A stretch of 15,851 bases of DNA, from NCBI GenBank assembly GCA_047620505.1, contig JBLHKS010000162.1:1-15851 (forward strand), in the 5' to 3' direction. The notes under the pieces were generated by a model. That model searched no databases. It saw only the letters and a list, made by a program, of their open reading frames with translations, and was not told the DNA's origin. Numbering within the stretch: the first letter of the stretch is position 1; every line of letters begins with the position of its first letter. The position numbers and the translations under genes are program-made. This DNA is from JBLHKS01 sp047620505 (lineage in GTDB: Bacteria > Verrucomicrobiota > Verrucomicrobiia > Verrucomicrobiales > DEV007). Of this stretch, positions 7,582 through 13,684 are shown one piece after another.

Positions 7582-7607
7582 AGGCCGAGTTTAAAGAAAA
7601 ACGGCCT
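7582..7607. other. Small inverted repeat in the ispH / exported-protein gap
   Basis: AGGCCG (7582-7587) and CGGCCT (7602-7607) flank a 14-base A+T-rich loop just upstream of the start at 7576. On the minus strand the loop carries TTTTTCTTT. It could terminate ispH transcripts weakly or structure the leader of the next gene, but there is no U-run after the stem, so it is not a standard terminator. Confidence 0.3.
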
Positions 7608-7648
7608 CGAAGTCACGATCTTAGATTTACCTTGGCGAAAATCTGGAC

Positions 7649-8887
7649 CTAAGCCGCTTCAATCGCCGCGCGATCGATCCCTCGCAGCTCGAACACCTTC
7701 AGAATCGTCTCTTCAATCAGGTTATTCGGGCAGGACGCGCCGGCCGTGATTCCGATGACCACTTCCTGTTCGCTGAGCAGCACATCGGTGTAGGACTCGG
7801 TCTCGGTCTTCGAATCCAGATCGAAATGGACAATATCGCTGAGGGATTTGATGCAGCTGGAATTGCGGATGAAAAACGTAGGCGTCTTCTCGCCACCGAT
7901 TTTAACCAGCTGACTCGTGTTCGAACTGTTGTAGCCGCCCACGACAAGCAGCATGTCAGGCGGACGCTCCAGCATCTCGTGCAACGCATCCTGACGCTCC
8001 TGCGTCGCTCCGCAAATCGTGTCGAAAATCTGGAAATTCTTCTCCTCACCGTTGTCTCGCTCCAGCACCGCCTCGCGCAGCAGCTGCTGCATCCGCTGCG
8101 TCTCGGATTTCAGCATCGTCGTCTGATTCGCGACGCCGATGCGCTTCAAATGCAAGTCAGGATCAAAGCCGTCCGAATGCGCACCTTCGAATTTCTTCAG
8201 GAACTCGTCACGATCGCCACCGTTCTGAAGATAATCGCAAACATACTTCGTTTGAAAAAGATCGAGCACGACGAGGTAGTGGCCTTTGCCGTCCGCACCC
8301 ATCGCTCGAGACGCCGTCGCGCGTGTCTCCTCGTGATAAGCCTTTCCGTGAATGATCGAAGTAGCCTCGTCCTTCGCGTACTTCAGAACCCGCTTCCACA
8401 CGCTCAAAACATCGCCGCAAGTCGTGTCGATGACCTGGCAACCACGCTCGTTGATCTGATCCATGACCTCGGTCGTCGTCCCGAAAGCCGGGACGATCAC
8501 CACATCGTCTGGACCGAGATCCTCGATATCCGCGTCGCGATCTTCGCCCTGAATGTTGCGAACGCCCATGTCGCGCAGCTGCCGATTGACGTCCGGGTTG
8601 TGGATAATTTCGCCGATCAAATACAGATTCTTGTCTTCGAAAACCTTTCGCGTTGCGTAAGCCAGATCGATCGCACGCTCGACGCCGTAGCAGAAACCAA
8701 ACTCCTTCGCCAAACGGATCGTCGTCGATCCAACCGAAAGAACTCCGCCGCGGGCGCGGGTTTTCTCCACGATCAGGCTTCGGTAATGATCCTCGACCTC
8801 GGCCTGGACTTTTTCCATGACCTCAGGCCGACGCACATTCACGCGTCTTGGCCGAGGCTTTGTTGGTTTGGCGGTTTCGGCAGGCAA
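7649..8887 (-). CDS. ispH: 4-hydroxy-3-methylbut-2-enyl diphosphate reductase (IspH/LytB), long form
   Basis: This is the last enzyme of the MEP isoprenoid pathway: it reduces HMBPP to IPP and DMAPP using a [4Fe-4S] cluster in the cytoplasm. The three cluster cysteines are visible as FGFCYGVERA (C66), DTTCGD (C157) and DTICGATQ (C292), with the active-site segments EIIHNPDVN, IIHGKAYHEET, GVANQTTMLKSET, GGYNSSNTSQL and TAGASCPNN. At 412 residues it is longer than the roughly 310-residue E. coli enzyme. The extra N-terminus (RRVNVRRPEVMEKVQAEVED) and central insert match the long class seen in cyanobacteria, plastids and some PVC bacteria. The start is TTG 8887; ATG 8818 would remove the RRPEV segment, which I believe is conserved. 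It begins 8 bp after the transpeptidase stop, so the two are probably co-transcribed. AGCAGCTGCT (8079-8088) encodes QQLL at residues 267-270. Confidence 0.96.
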   Translation of the reverse strand: MPAETAKPTKPRPRRVNVRRPEVMEKVQAEVEDHYRSLIVEKTRARGGVLSVGSTTIRLAKEFGFCYGVERAIDLAYATRKVFEDKNLYLIGEIIHNPDVNRQLRDMGVRNIQGEDRDADIEDLGPDDVVIVPAFGTTTEVMDQINERGCQVIDTTCGDVLSVWKRVLKYAKDEATSIIHGKAYHEETRATASRAMGADGKGHYLVVLDLFQTKYVCDYLQNGGDRDEFLKKFEGAHSDGFDPDLHLKRIGVANQTTMLKSETQRMQQLLREAVLERDNGEEKNFQIFDTICGATQERQDALHEMLERPPDMLLVVGGYNSSNTSQLVKIGGEKTPTFFIRNSSCIKSLSDIVHFDLDSKTETESYTDVLLSEQEVVIGITAGASCPNNLIEETILKVFELRGIDRAAIEAA

Positions 8888-8895
8888 TTCGGGAA

Positions 8896-9564
8896 TCAGT
8901 TAATGGTTGGAGCCGGGCCCGCTTCGAAAAGTGGATGCGGAGTCGGCTTGAAAATCGCGGGCGAAATCTGCTCGATCGCGGGCGGATCCGGATCTGCATA
9001 ATCCGTCGGACGAGCCACGCTTCGCCCGACAGTTGCGTCTTCAGGCTGAGTTTGAGCGATGCTCACCGGCGTGCCGAGTTGAACCAGGTGGAAAAACTTC
9101 GGGGCCGCCGTTTTGTGAAGTCGCAGACACCCGTGCGAACGCGGCTCCGGCCAGACGCCGCCCTCATGAAAGCCGTATGCCGGATGAAACTCGGCCCAAT
9201 ACGGCATCGGGAAACCGTGATACGATTCGCCCGGACGCCGATCGCTGCTCTTCGCCGGCCGGATATAATCCGCGCCCTTTTGGAAGCCATAACTGTAGGA
9301 GCGCTTCTTCTCGATTTTCTTGAAGATCTTGAAATTTCCCTGCGGAGTCGGATCGCTCTGCGTTCCGATCGTGCACGGAGTGACCATCAGCGCGCGATCG
9401 CCTTCCAGAACGTAAACCATCTTGTTTTGAAGGCTCACTTTCACGCGGACGTTCTTTTTATTCGTCGGCGCATAGGCCTTGGCGCGGTAAGATTGGGGGG
9501 TGACGCAACTGCTGAGCATTAAAGCCATCAGCGCGAATGAGAGAAGTGTCAGGACCTGTTTCAT
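8896..9564 (-). CDS. L,D-transpeptidase (YkuD) lipoprotein
   Basis: ATG 9564 starts MKQVLTLLSFALMALMLSSC, a lipoprotein signal with lipobox LSSC (lipidated Cys at residue 20); TTG 9573 would add three residues. The YkuD domain follows: RVKVSLQNKMVYVLEGDRA, then IGTQSDPTPQGNFKI, and the catalytic signature HEGGVWPEPRSHGCLRL, in which His133 and Ser-His-Gly-Cys (Cys146, numbered from ATG 9564) are the nucleophile motif. The enzyme would form or edit 3-3 crosslinks in peptidoglycan, or attach proteins to it, in the periplasm at a membrane anchor. A Pro-rich C-terminal tail follows the domain. It is the first gene of a probable two-gene unit with ispH. An AGCAGCTGCT copy lies 17-26 bases before the ATG. 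Confidence 0.92.
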   Translation of the reverse strand: MKQVLTLLSFALMALMLSSCVTPQSYRAKAYAPTNKKNVRVKVSLQNKMVYVLEGDRALMVTPCTIGTQSDPTPQGNFKIFKKIEKKRSYSYGFQKGADYIRPAKSSDRRPGESYHGFPMPYWAEFHPAYGFHEGGVWPEPRSHGCLRLHKTAAPKFFHLVQLGTPVSIAQTQPEDATVGRSVARPTDYADPDPPAIEQISPAIFKPTPHPLFEAGPAPTIN

Positions 9565-9580
9565 GCCGCGCAACCCTGCG

Positions 9581-9590
9581 AGCAGCTGCT
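9581..9590. repeat. Intergenic AGCAGCTGCT palindrome upstream of the L,D-transpeptidase gene
   Basis: This exact decamer lies in non-coding DNA in the transpeptidase leader. With the copy at 2986-2995 it shows that the palindrome is not merely a by-product of coding for Ala or Gln-Leu. Confidence 0.85.
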
Positions 9591-9766
9591 GGCGAAGTCA
9601 ACCGGCGCGGATTGCCGATTGATGATTGATTATTTTACGAAATTGGAGCCCTAAAAGCCCGAAAAATGCGCCTGACACGACGAGAATCCGGTCATCGGGG
9701 AAACATCGATACTTAAATCCCAAGTTTTTTAGAGACAAACCGTCATAAATCACAAAAATTATGCGG

Positions 9767-9797
9767 TTGACACTTTGGCCCGCAACTGGCCTATAAT
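9767..9797 (+). promoter_or_regulatory. Sigma70-type promoter for the Pro/Ala-rich protein gene
   Basis: Perfect consensus hexamers: TTGACA (9767-9772) and TATAAT (9792-9797), separated by 19 bases, longer than the ideal 17. An A+T-rich stretch (about 9715-9760) lies upstream like an UP element. Transcription would start near 9804, leaving a leader of about 30 bases before ATG 9834, with only a weak, very close GAGG. Confidence 0.75.
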
Positions 9798-9833
9798 CGG
9801 CCCTTCAGAATTTCCACGAGAGATACACGAGGT

Positions 9834-10562
9834 ATGAGCGACGAAAAACCGGACCCGAAAACTTCAACCGTTCCCCTGAAAAAGGAAACGGTGCGGATCA
9901 CTTTGAAAGCAAAGCCAGGCGAATTGACCGATCACACGGCGCCTGTACCTCCGCCTCCAGCGGCTGCCCCGGTGCCGCCGCCAATGGCAGCTCCTCCAAC
10001 GGCTCCGAAGCCCGCCGCTCCCCCGAGCGTGGGCGCTCCGCCGCCTCGTCCGATCCCGACGGCCCCGAAACCCGTCGCTCCCGTTGGCGCGAAAACCATT
10101 CCGCTTGCCAGACCGCCAGTCCCACGTGCTTCCGGCCCGATGCCGGCTCGTCCGTCCGGTCCCATGCCGCCTCGGCCCTCTGGCCCGATGCCTCCGCGTC
10201 CATCCGGCCCGATGCCGGCTCCGGCGAAGACCGCACAGCTGACTCCTTCTCCGAGACCGCCAAGCGGTGCTCGCACGATCCCGTTGGCCAAGGCTCCGGG
10301 ATCCACTCCGGCTCCAGGCGGCGCGAAACCGTTGCCGAAAGCCACCGTCAAGCTGCAGAAAACCCAGCCGATGGCCAAGGGTGCGCCGACGACGAATTTG
10401 CGCTCTCCTTCCGGAGCGGCTGACGATGAATACGAAGAGTACAGCTACGAATACGACGAAGAAGCAGAAGCCGGCTTGATGCCGTTCGCGATCATCGTCC
10501 TGCTACTCGCAGTCGCGGCTCTCGTCGTGGAGCTGCTGCCCAAGTTGGGCATGTTTGATTAA
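9834..10562 (+). CDS. Pro/Ala-rich protein with C-terminal membrane anchor (242 aa)
   Basis: ATG 9834 lies under a strong promoter. A conserved-looking head, VPLKKETVRITLKAKP (residues 13-28), is followed by about 150 residues of Pro/Ala/Gly-rich sequence. That stretch includes four copies of the octapeptide R-P-S-G-P-M-P-P/A (10125-10220) and repeated RTIPLA/KTIPLA motifs. Then come an acidic Tyr/Glu patch (DDEYEEYSYEYDEEAEAG, about 198-215) and a hydrophobic tail helix (LMPFAIIVLLLAVAALVVEL). This suggests a tail-anchored inner-membrane protein with a long disordered cytoplasmic arm, perhaps a scaffold; function not recognised. The 26-residue ORF just downstream copies the tail-anchor motif. 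Confidence 0.8.
   Translation: MSDEKPDPKTSTVPLKKETVRITLKAKPGELTDHTAPVPPPPAAAPVPPPMAAPPTAPKPAAPPSVGAPPPRPIPTAPKPVAPVGAKTIPLARPPVPRASGPMPARPSGPMPPRPSGPMPPRPSGPMPAPAKTAQLTPSPRPPSGARTIPLAKAPGSTPAPGGAKPLPKATVKLQKTQPMAKGAPTTNLRSPSGAADDEYEEYSYEYDEEAEAGLMPFAIIVLLLAVAALVVELLPKLGMFD
10125..10220 (+). repeat. Four 24-bp in-gene repeats (octapeptide RPSGPMPP)
   Basis: Four successive 24-base units encode RASGPMPA, RPSGPMPP, RPSGPMPP and RPSGPMPA. Third codon positions differ between units, so the peptide is kept by selection or the expansion is old. Confidence 0.8.
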
Positions 10563-10591
10563 ATCCGAATTAACCTTAATTCAGAAACACA

Positions 10592-10672
10592 ATGCCTTTT
10601 GCAATCATCGCTTTCCTGATTTCTCTCGCCGTTCTCGGTGTCGAGCTATTTTTCTGGTGGAACACCAAGTAA
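10592..10672 (+). CDS. 26-residue membrane peptide related to the upstream protein's anchor
   Basis: ATG CCT TTT ... TAA encodes MPFAIIAFLISLAVLGVELF then FWWNTK, a single membrane helix with a short polar end. It aligns without gaps to the tail of the upstream protein: MPFAIIvlLlavaalVvEL against MPFAIIafLislavlgVEL. The gap between genes is 29 bases, so the two are probably one transcript. There is no Shine-Dalgarno sequence. The matched MPFAII start and the VEL end argue for a real, duplicated membrane module over a chance ORF. Confidence 0.6.
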   Translation: MPFAIIAFLISLAVLGVELFFWWNTK

Positions 10673-10694
10673 GTTTGTAGTCCTTCAGAGAAGA

Positions 10695-10716
10695 TGATCC
10701 GATTAATTTCGGATCA
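10695..10716. terminator. Perfect 8-bp stem-loop between convergent genes
   Basis: TGATCCGA (10695-10702) pairs with TCGGATCA (10709-10716) around a 6-base TTAATT loop. It sits in the 45-bp gap between the plus-strand small ORF and the minus-strand gene at 10718. Neither side has a T-run, so it is at most an atypical or structure-only bidirectional terminator. Confidence 0.4.
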
Positions 10717-10717
10717 C

Positions 10718-10996
10718 TCACTCTCCCGCCCGAACCTTTTCCTTTGCAGCTTCGCAGTCGCGTTCGATCATCGCGATTTCGCGCTTCAATTGAGCCTGCA
10801 GCTCGCCGATGGCTTGAATGTCCTGGGCCGCCATGGCCTTTTCAACCAAGCCTTTTAGAAAGAGTTCTTTCTCGGCGACCTTCGCCTTGAACCGGTTGTC
10901 GATTTCGTGAATTTTCACCTTCTGCTCTTCGCTGACCTTTACGGTCGGAGCAGATTTTTCGAGGCGTTCCATCGCGAGGTCGTAAGCTGATTTCAT
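10718..10996 (-). CDS. Small coiled-coil protein of unknown function (92 aa)
   Basis: ATG 10996 opens a charged, wholly helical protein: MKSAYDLAMERLEKSAPTVK, then VSEEQKVKIHEIDNRFKAKV and a C-terminal half of heptad-like Ala/Leu/Lys/Glu. There is no signal peptide, membrane segment or cysteine pair. I recall similar short proteins beginning MKSAYDLAMERL in other Verrucomicrobiota, but have no function for them. It is divergent from the HAD gene, with 50 bp between start codons. Confidence 0.75.
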   Translation of the reverse strand: MKSAYDLAMERLEKSAPTVKVSEEQKVKIHEIDNRFKAKVAEKELFLKGLVEKAMAAQDIQAIGELQAQLKREIAMIERDCEAAKEKVRAGE

Positions 10997-11046
10997 GAGC
11001 GCACTATGTGTAGACGATCGCGTTTTTCAAAGCGATTCGTCCCCGG

Positions 11047-11850
11047 ATGATGAGCCTTGACCCAGCAGCTGCTCCGAACCGCCTTCTTTGTTTCGATTTC
11101 GATGGGACGATGGTCGACTCCGCCGTCGGTACTGTGGTCGAGCCGGAATTGGAGCGGAAGATCGGCGGACTTTGCGATGAAGGGGCCGCTTGGGTCGTCA
11201 ACACCGGCCGAACGCTCGATTTTGCGCTCGAAGGTCTGCACACGCATGGTTTTGGGATCGAGCCGGATTTCATGATCGTGGAAGAAACCGCGCTGCTCCA
11301 TCAGCCGGACGGAACTTGGATTCCGCTGGGCGACTGGGTCGAAAATCGGGATCTCGCCCATCGTGATGTCGAAAACCGCGGCATTGGATTTTTCCAAGCG
11401 GTTCGAGCGCTGGTTGAACTCCAGCCGGGGGCCAAATATTTCAGCCGCGACGGATCTCCGGACGAAATCATCAGCCGGGACGAAAGCCAGATGCATCGAA
11501 TCTGCGAAATGGTCGATCTCGCCAGGGAGGAGCACGGCCTGGTCGATCTCGGTTATCAGCGGAACGGAATCTACTTTCGGTTCGGTCACCGCGAATTCTG
11601 CAAAGGCGCAACCTTGCGGGAGCTTTCCAGAGTTCTCGGCCTTGGTCCGGATCGCGTTTTTGCCGCAGGCGACAATCTCAATGATCTCACGATGCTCAGC
11701 CGCAAAAACGCCGAGTCGATCGCCTGCCCATCCAACGCGTTGCCCGTCGTTCGCGATGCAGTTCGCGACCAGGGCGGATTCGTCGCCAGCCAGCCGCACG
11801 GACACGGCTTGCTCGAAGCGCTACTCTTTTTCTTCGGCAGCAGCCTCTGA
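11047..11850 (+). CDS. HAD-superfamily phosphatase, Cof/sucrose-phosphatase-like (267 aa)
   Basis: All four HAD motifs are present: I, FDFDGTMVDS (nucleophile D17, acid D19); II, VVNTGRT; III, the lysine in FCKGATL (K186); IV, GDNLNDLTM (D209). The large cap between motifs II and III and the GDNxND form place it in subfamily IIB (Cof-type, sucrose-phosphate-phosphatase-like), soluble Mg-dependent phosphatases of sugar phosphates or similar. The substrate cannot be read from the sequence. Adjacent ATGs at 11047 and 11050 are both possible starts. The first residues contain DPAAAP, written by AGCAGCTGCT (11064-11073). Its 3' end overlaps the convergent Glu/Pro-tailed gene by 30 bp. Confidence 0.88.
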   Translation: MMSLDPAAAPNRLLCFDFDGTMVDSAVGTVVEPELERKIGGLCDEGAAWVVNTGRTLDFALEGLHTHGFGIEPDFMIVEETALLHQPDGTWIPLGDWVENRDLAHRDVENRGIGFFQAVRALVELQPGAKYFSRDGSPDEIISRDESQMHRICEMVDLAREEHGLVDLGYQRNGIYFRFGHREFCKGATLRELSRVLGLGPDRVFAAGDNLNDLTMLSRKNAESIACPSNALPVVRDAVRDQGGFVASQPHGHGLLEALLFFFGSSL

Positions 11851-12432
11851 TTCCGGCTCCGGCTCCGGCTCCGCAGCAGCTTCTGGCTCCGGCTCCGCTT
11901 CGGGCTCGGGTTCCGGCTCAGCAGCTGCTGGCGGCTCTCCGAGGAAAAGACGATCATCAGACTCCAACATTTTCGTCAGCGGCTCCCAGCCTCCAGGCTG
12001 CTGAAGCTGAAAGACATGGAGATAGACGGTCAGAGTTTCCGGCTCGTACGTTTTGAGCAACATCGTAACCGTTGACTTGAGCTTCTTTGAGTCGAGCTCA
12101 TCCGGTAAATCTTCGACCGTTCCATCTTCGTCGTGCTCGATGTCGAGCGATTTGAGAAATGCGAGGATCAGCTCTTTCTGAGCCTTCAGAAGCCAGATTT
12201 GCAAAATGTGTTCGGCAATGCTGTCGACCACCTTGAGTTTGCACGTGCCAATCATCCAGGCAATCTGCTCAACCACCGGCTTACGTTGAACGAAAACCGG
12301 CCGGAGCCTTTTCTCCTGCGCGAGCGACGTCAGAACGCTTTTGTAAATATCCTTCTGCTCATCGCGAAGGTGTTGGAAAACTCCGCGAGCGAGTTCGGGG
12401 CTGAGGGCCTGGAAGATTTGGAAAGCTTTCAA
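11821..12432 (-). CDS. Protein of unknown function with Glu/Pro repeat tail
   Basis: The reading frame extends upstream to TTG 12468, but TTG 12432 (LKAFQIFQALSPELARGVFQ) follows the arsC stop by 11 bp and avoids a poor Arg-rich leader, so I prefer it. The body (about 165 residues) is helical, with HLRDEQKDIYKSVLTSLAQ, VDSIAEHILQIWLLKAQKEL and the phrase YLHVFQLQQPGGWEPLTKML. I think this is a Verrucomicrobiota-restricted family of unknown role. The last roughly 40 residues are an acidic repeat of Glu-Pro and Ala (PEPEPEAEPEPE), which overlaps the end of the convergent HAD gene. PPAAAEP is written by AGCAGCTGCT (11920-11929). It is likely co-transcribed with arsC. Confidence 0.7.
   Translation of the reverse strand: MKAFQIFQALSPELARGVFQHLRDEQKDIYKSVLTSLAQEKRLRPVFVQRKPVVEQIAWMIGTCKLKVVDSIAEHILQIWLLKAQKELILAFLKSLDIEHDEDGTVEDLPDELDSKKLKSTVTMLLKTYEPETLTVYLHVFQLQQPGGWEPLTKMLESDDRLFLGEPPAAAEPEPEPEAEPEPEAAAEPEPEPESEAAAEEKE
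11850..11930. repeat. GGCTCC-type hexanucleotide repeat in the Glu/Pro tail
   Basis: Runs of GGCTCC and its variants (TTCCGGCTCCGGCTCCGG, GGCTCCGGCTCCGC and so on) encode the Glu-Pro dipeptides on the minus strand. Units of six keep the frame, so length can vary without breaking the gene. The run starts exactly where the HAD gene ends. Confidence 0.7.
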
Positions 12433-12443
12433 AAGTGACTGGG

Positions 12444-12902
12444 TTAAACGCCGCCTAGTTGAGCGCAATCCCGCGTCGCGTCAACACGTCCTATTGCGTA
12501 AGCTTCAAAGACTTGGCGAATTTCATCGCGAACTCGGCGAAAAACCAGCAGCTGCTCGTCTTCGGAGCCCGTTGCGTCGGCCGGATCGTAAAATCCCCAG
12601 TGATAACGATGCGCTTGCCCCGGAAAAATCGGGCAAGCCTGATCGGCGTTACCGCAGACCGTGATCACCGTGTTCACGTCCTGCTCGAGAAACTCGTCCA
12701 GGTGTTTCGAACGCGCTTCGCCCAGATCGATTCCGACTTCGCCCATCGCTTTAATCGCTAACGGATGAACGTAGCCGCTCGGATTCGAGCCAGCGCTCGC
12801 AACGCGAAAAAGCCCACTGGAAGCTTCGCGCAAAAGCGCTTCGGCCATTTGGGAGCGGCATGAATTCCCGGTGCAAAGGATCAAAACCAATGGAGTCGAC
12901 AT
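12444..12902 (-). CDS. arsC: Arsenate reductase ArsC, low-molecular-weight phosphatase type
   Basis: ATG 12902 gives MSTPLVLILCTGNSCRSQMA, with the P-loop C-x5-R (C10, C15, R16) of LMW protein tyrosine phosphatases and the thioredoxin-linked arsenate reductases. VCGNADQACPIFPG carries the two further redox cysteines (C83, C90) typical of ArsC, and HWGFYDPADATG carries the general-acid Asp (D106). It would reduce arsenate to arsenite for export in the cytoplasm. At 152 residues it is slightly longer than the family's usual 130-140. The frame is open to ATG 12938, but the extra 12 residues are not family-like. No arsR or arsenite pump is visible in the window. It is divergent from creB, and EQLL is written by AGCAGCTGCT (12547-12556). 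Confidence 0.88.
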   Translation of the reverse strand: MSTPLVLILCTGNSCRSQMAEALLREASSGLFRVASAGSNPSGYVHPLAIKAMGEVGIDLGEARSKHLDEFLEQDVNTVITVCGNADQACPIFPGQAHRYHWGFYDPADATGSEDEQLLVFRRVRDEIRQVFEAYAIGRVDATRDCAQLGGV

Positions 12903-12973
12903 GCGGCGAGCTTTAGCCGAATCGCCTGAGCGCGGCAATGGAATTGTGTGCCGATTGCGCTACAGTCCGCGCC

Positions 12974-13684
12974 GTGTCGCAGATAATCCTGATCGTCGAA
13001 GACGAACCCTCCATCGCGGAAAACATCGAGTACTCGCTGGAGACCGAAGGCTTCAAACCCATCGTTTGCCCAACTGGCAAGGAAGGCCTCGCCGCGTTCA
13101 AGCAGGATTCGCCGGATTTGATCGTGCTCGACGTCGGCCTGCCGGACATCACCGGCTTTGATCTCTGCCGCGAAATTCGCAAAACCTCGCAGATCCCGAT
13201 CATTTTCCTAACCGCGCGCGAAGGTGAGATCGACCGCGTTGTCGGGCTCGAACTCGGGGCGGATGACTACATGGTTAAGCCATTCAGCCCGCGTGAACTC
13301 GCCGCCCGCGTTCGCGCCGTGCTTCGCCGCGTTTCCGCCGCGCCCGAACCAGCAGCTGCTGGCACCGAAGCAAACGCCAGCCGCTCCAAAGCGATCGCGG
13401 TCGACGACATGCGGATGCAGATCCGCTACCAAGGCGAGTCGCTCACCCTGACACGCTACGAATTTGGCTTGCTGAGGTTGTTCGCCACCCATCCCGGTCG
13501 TGTCTTCACGCGCGATCAGCTGATGGACCAAGTCTGGGAAGAGCCCGAAGCGTCGCTCGATCGGACGGTCGATGCGCATATCAAAACTCTGCGTGCCAAG
13601 CTCCGCGAAATTAACGACGCGGTTGACCCGATCGTGACTCACCGCGGGGTCGGCTACAGCTTGCGAGAGGATTTGGAGGCGTGA
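12974..13684 (+). CDS. creB: Two-component response regulator CreB (OmpR/PhoB type)
   Basis: GTG 12974 starts VSQIILIVEDEPSIA, the normal beginning of a receiver domain; ATG 12938 would add a 12-residue leader that overlaps the arsC upstream region and is unlikely. Receiver residues: D10 acidic pocket, phospho-acceptor D53 in LIVLDVGLPD, T80 in FLTARE and K102 in MVKPFSP. VGLPDITGFDLCREI and LELGADDYMVKPFSPREL are strongly CreB-like. The C-terminal winged helix (RYEFGLLRLFATHPGRVFTR through DAHIKTLRAKLRE and THRGVGYSL) binds DNA. The linker between domains contains PAAAG, written by AGCAGCTGCT (13351-13360). CreB with CreC controls the cre regulon in enterobacteria; targets here are unknown. 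Its stop overlaps the next start (GTGA). Confidence 0.92.
   Translation: MSQIILIVEDEPSIAENIEYSLETEGFKPIVCPTGKEGLAAFKQDSPDLIVLDVGLPDITGFDLCREIRKTSQIPIIFLTAREGEIDRVVGLELGADDYMVKPFSPRELAARVRAVLRRVSAAPEPAAAGTEANASRSKAIAVDDMRMQIRYQGESLTLTRYEFGLLRLFATHPGRVFTRDQLMDQVWEEPEASLDRTVDAHIKTLRAKLREINDAVDPIVTHRGVGYSLREDLEA

Larger units (their letters stand above)
1361..13360. repeat. Dispersed palindrome family AGCAGCTGCT (12 exact copies)
   Basis: Exact copies start at 1361, 1773, 2986, 4057, 4831, 6012, 8079, 9581, 11064, 11920, 12547 and 13351; seven extend to CAGCAGCTGCTG. The core GCAGCTGC occurs five more times (173, 242, 2480, 8575, 15334). With equal base use one strand of this window would hold about 0.015 exact decamers. 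Two copies are intergenic and ten are in genes: seven read Ala-Ala-Ala, three read (Gln)-Gln-Leu-Leu, none reads Ser-Ser-Cys. Spacing between the first and last averages 1.09 kb. The coordinates given span the family; the sequence between copies is ordinary. Confidence 0.9.

Noticed and set aside
7826..9001. 391-codon plus-strand ORF
   Set aside because: It lies antisense to ispH, whose catalytic cysteines and motifs are unmistakable. Long antisense ORFs are common with this GC-rich codon use.
10695..10716. Standard rho-independent terminator
   Set aside because: The stem is perfect but no T-run follows on either strand; reported only as a stem-loop with low confidence.
10993..11805. 270-codon minus-strand ORF
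   Set aside because: It is antisense to the HAD phosphatase, which has all four family motifs; the antisense protein shows none.
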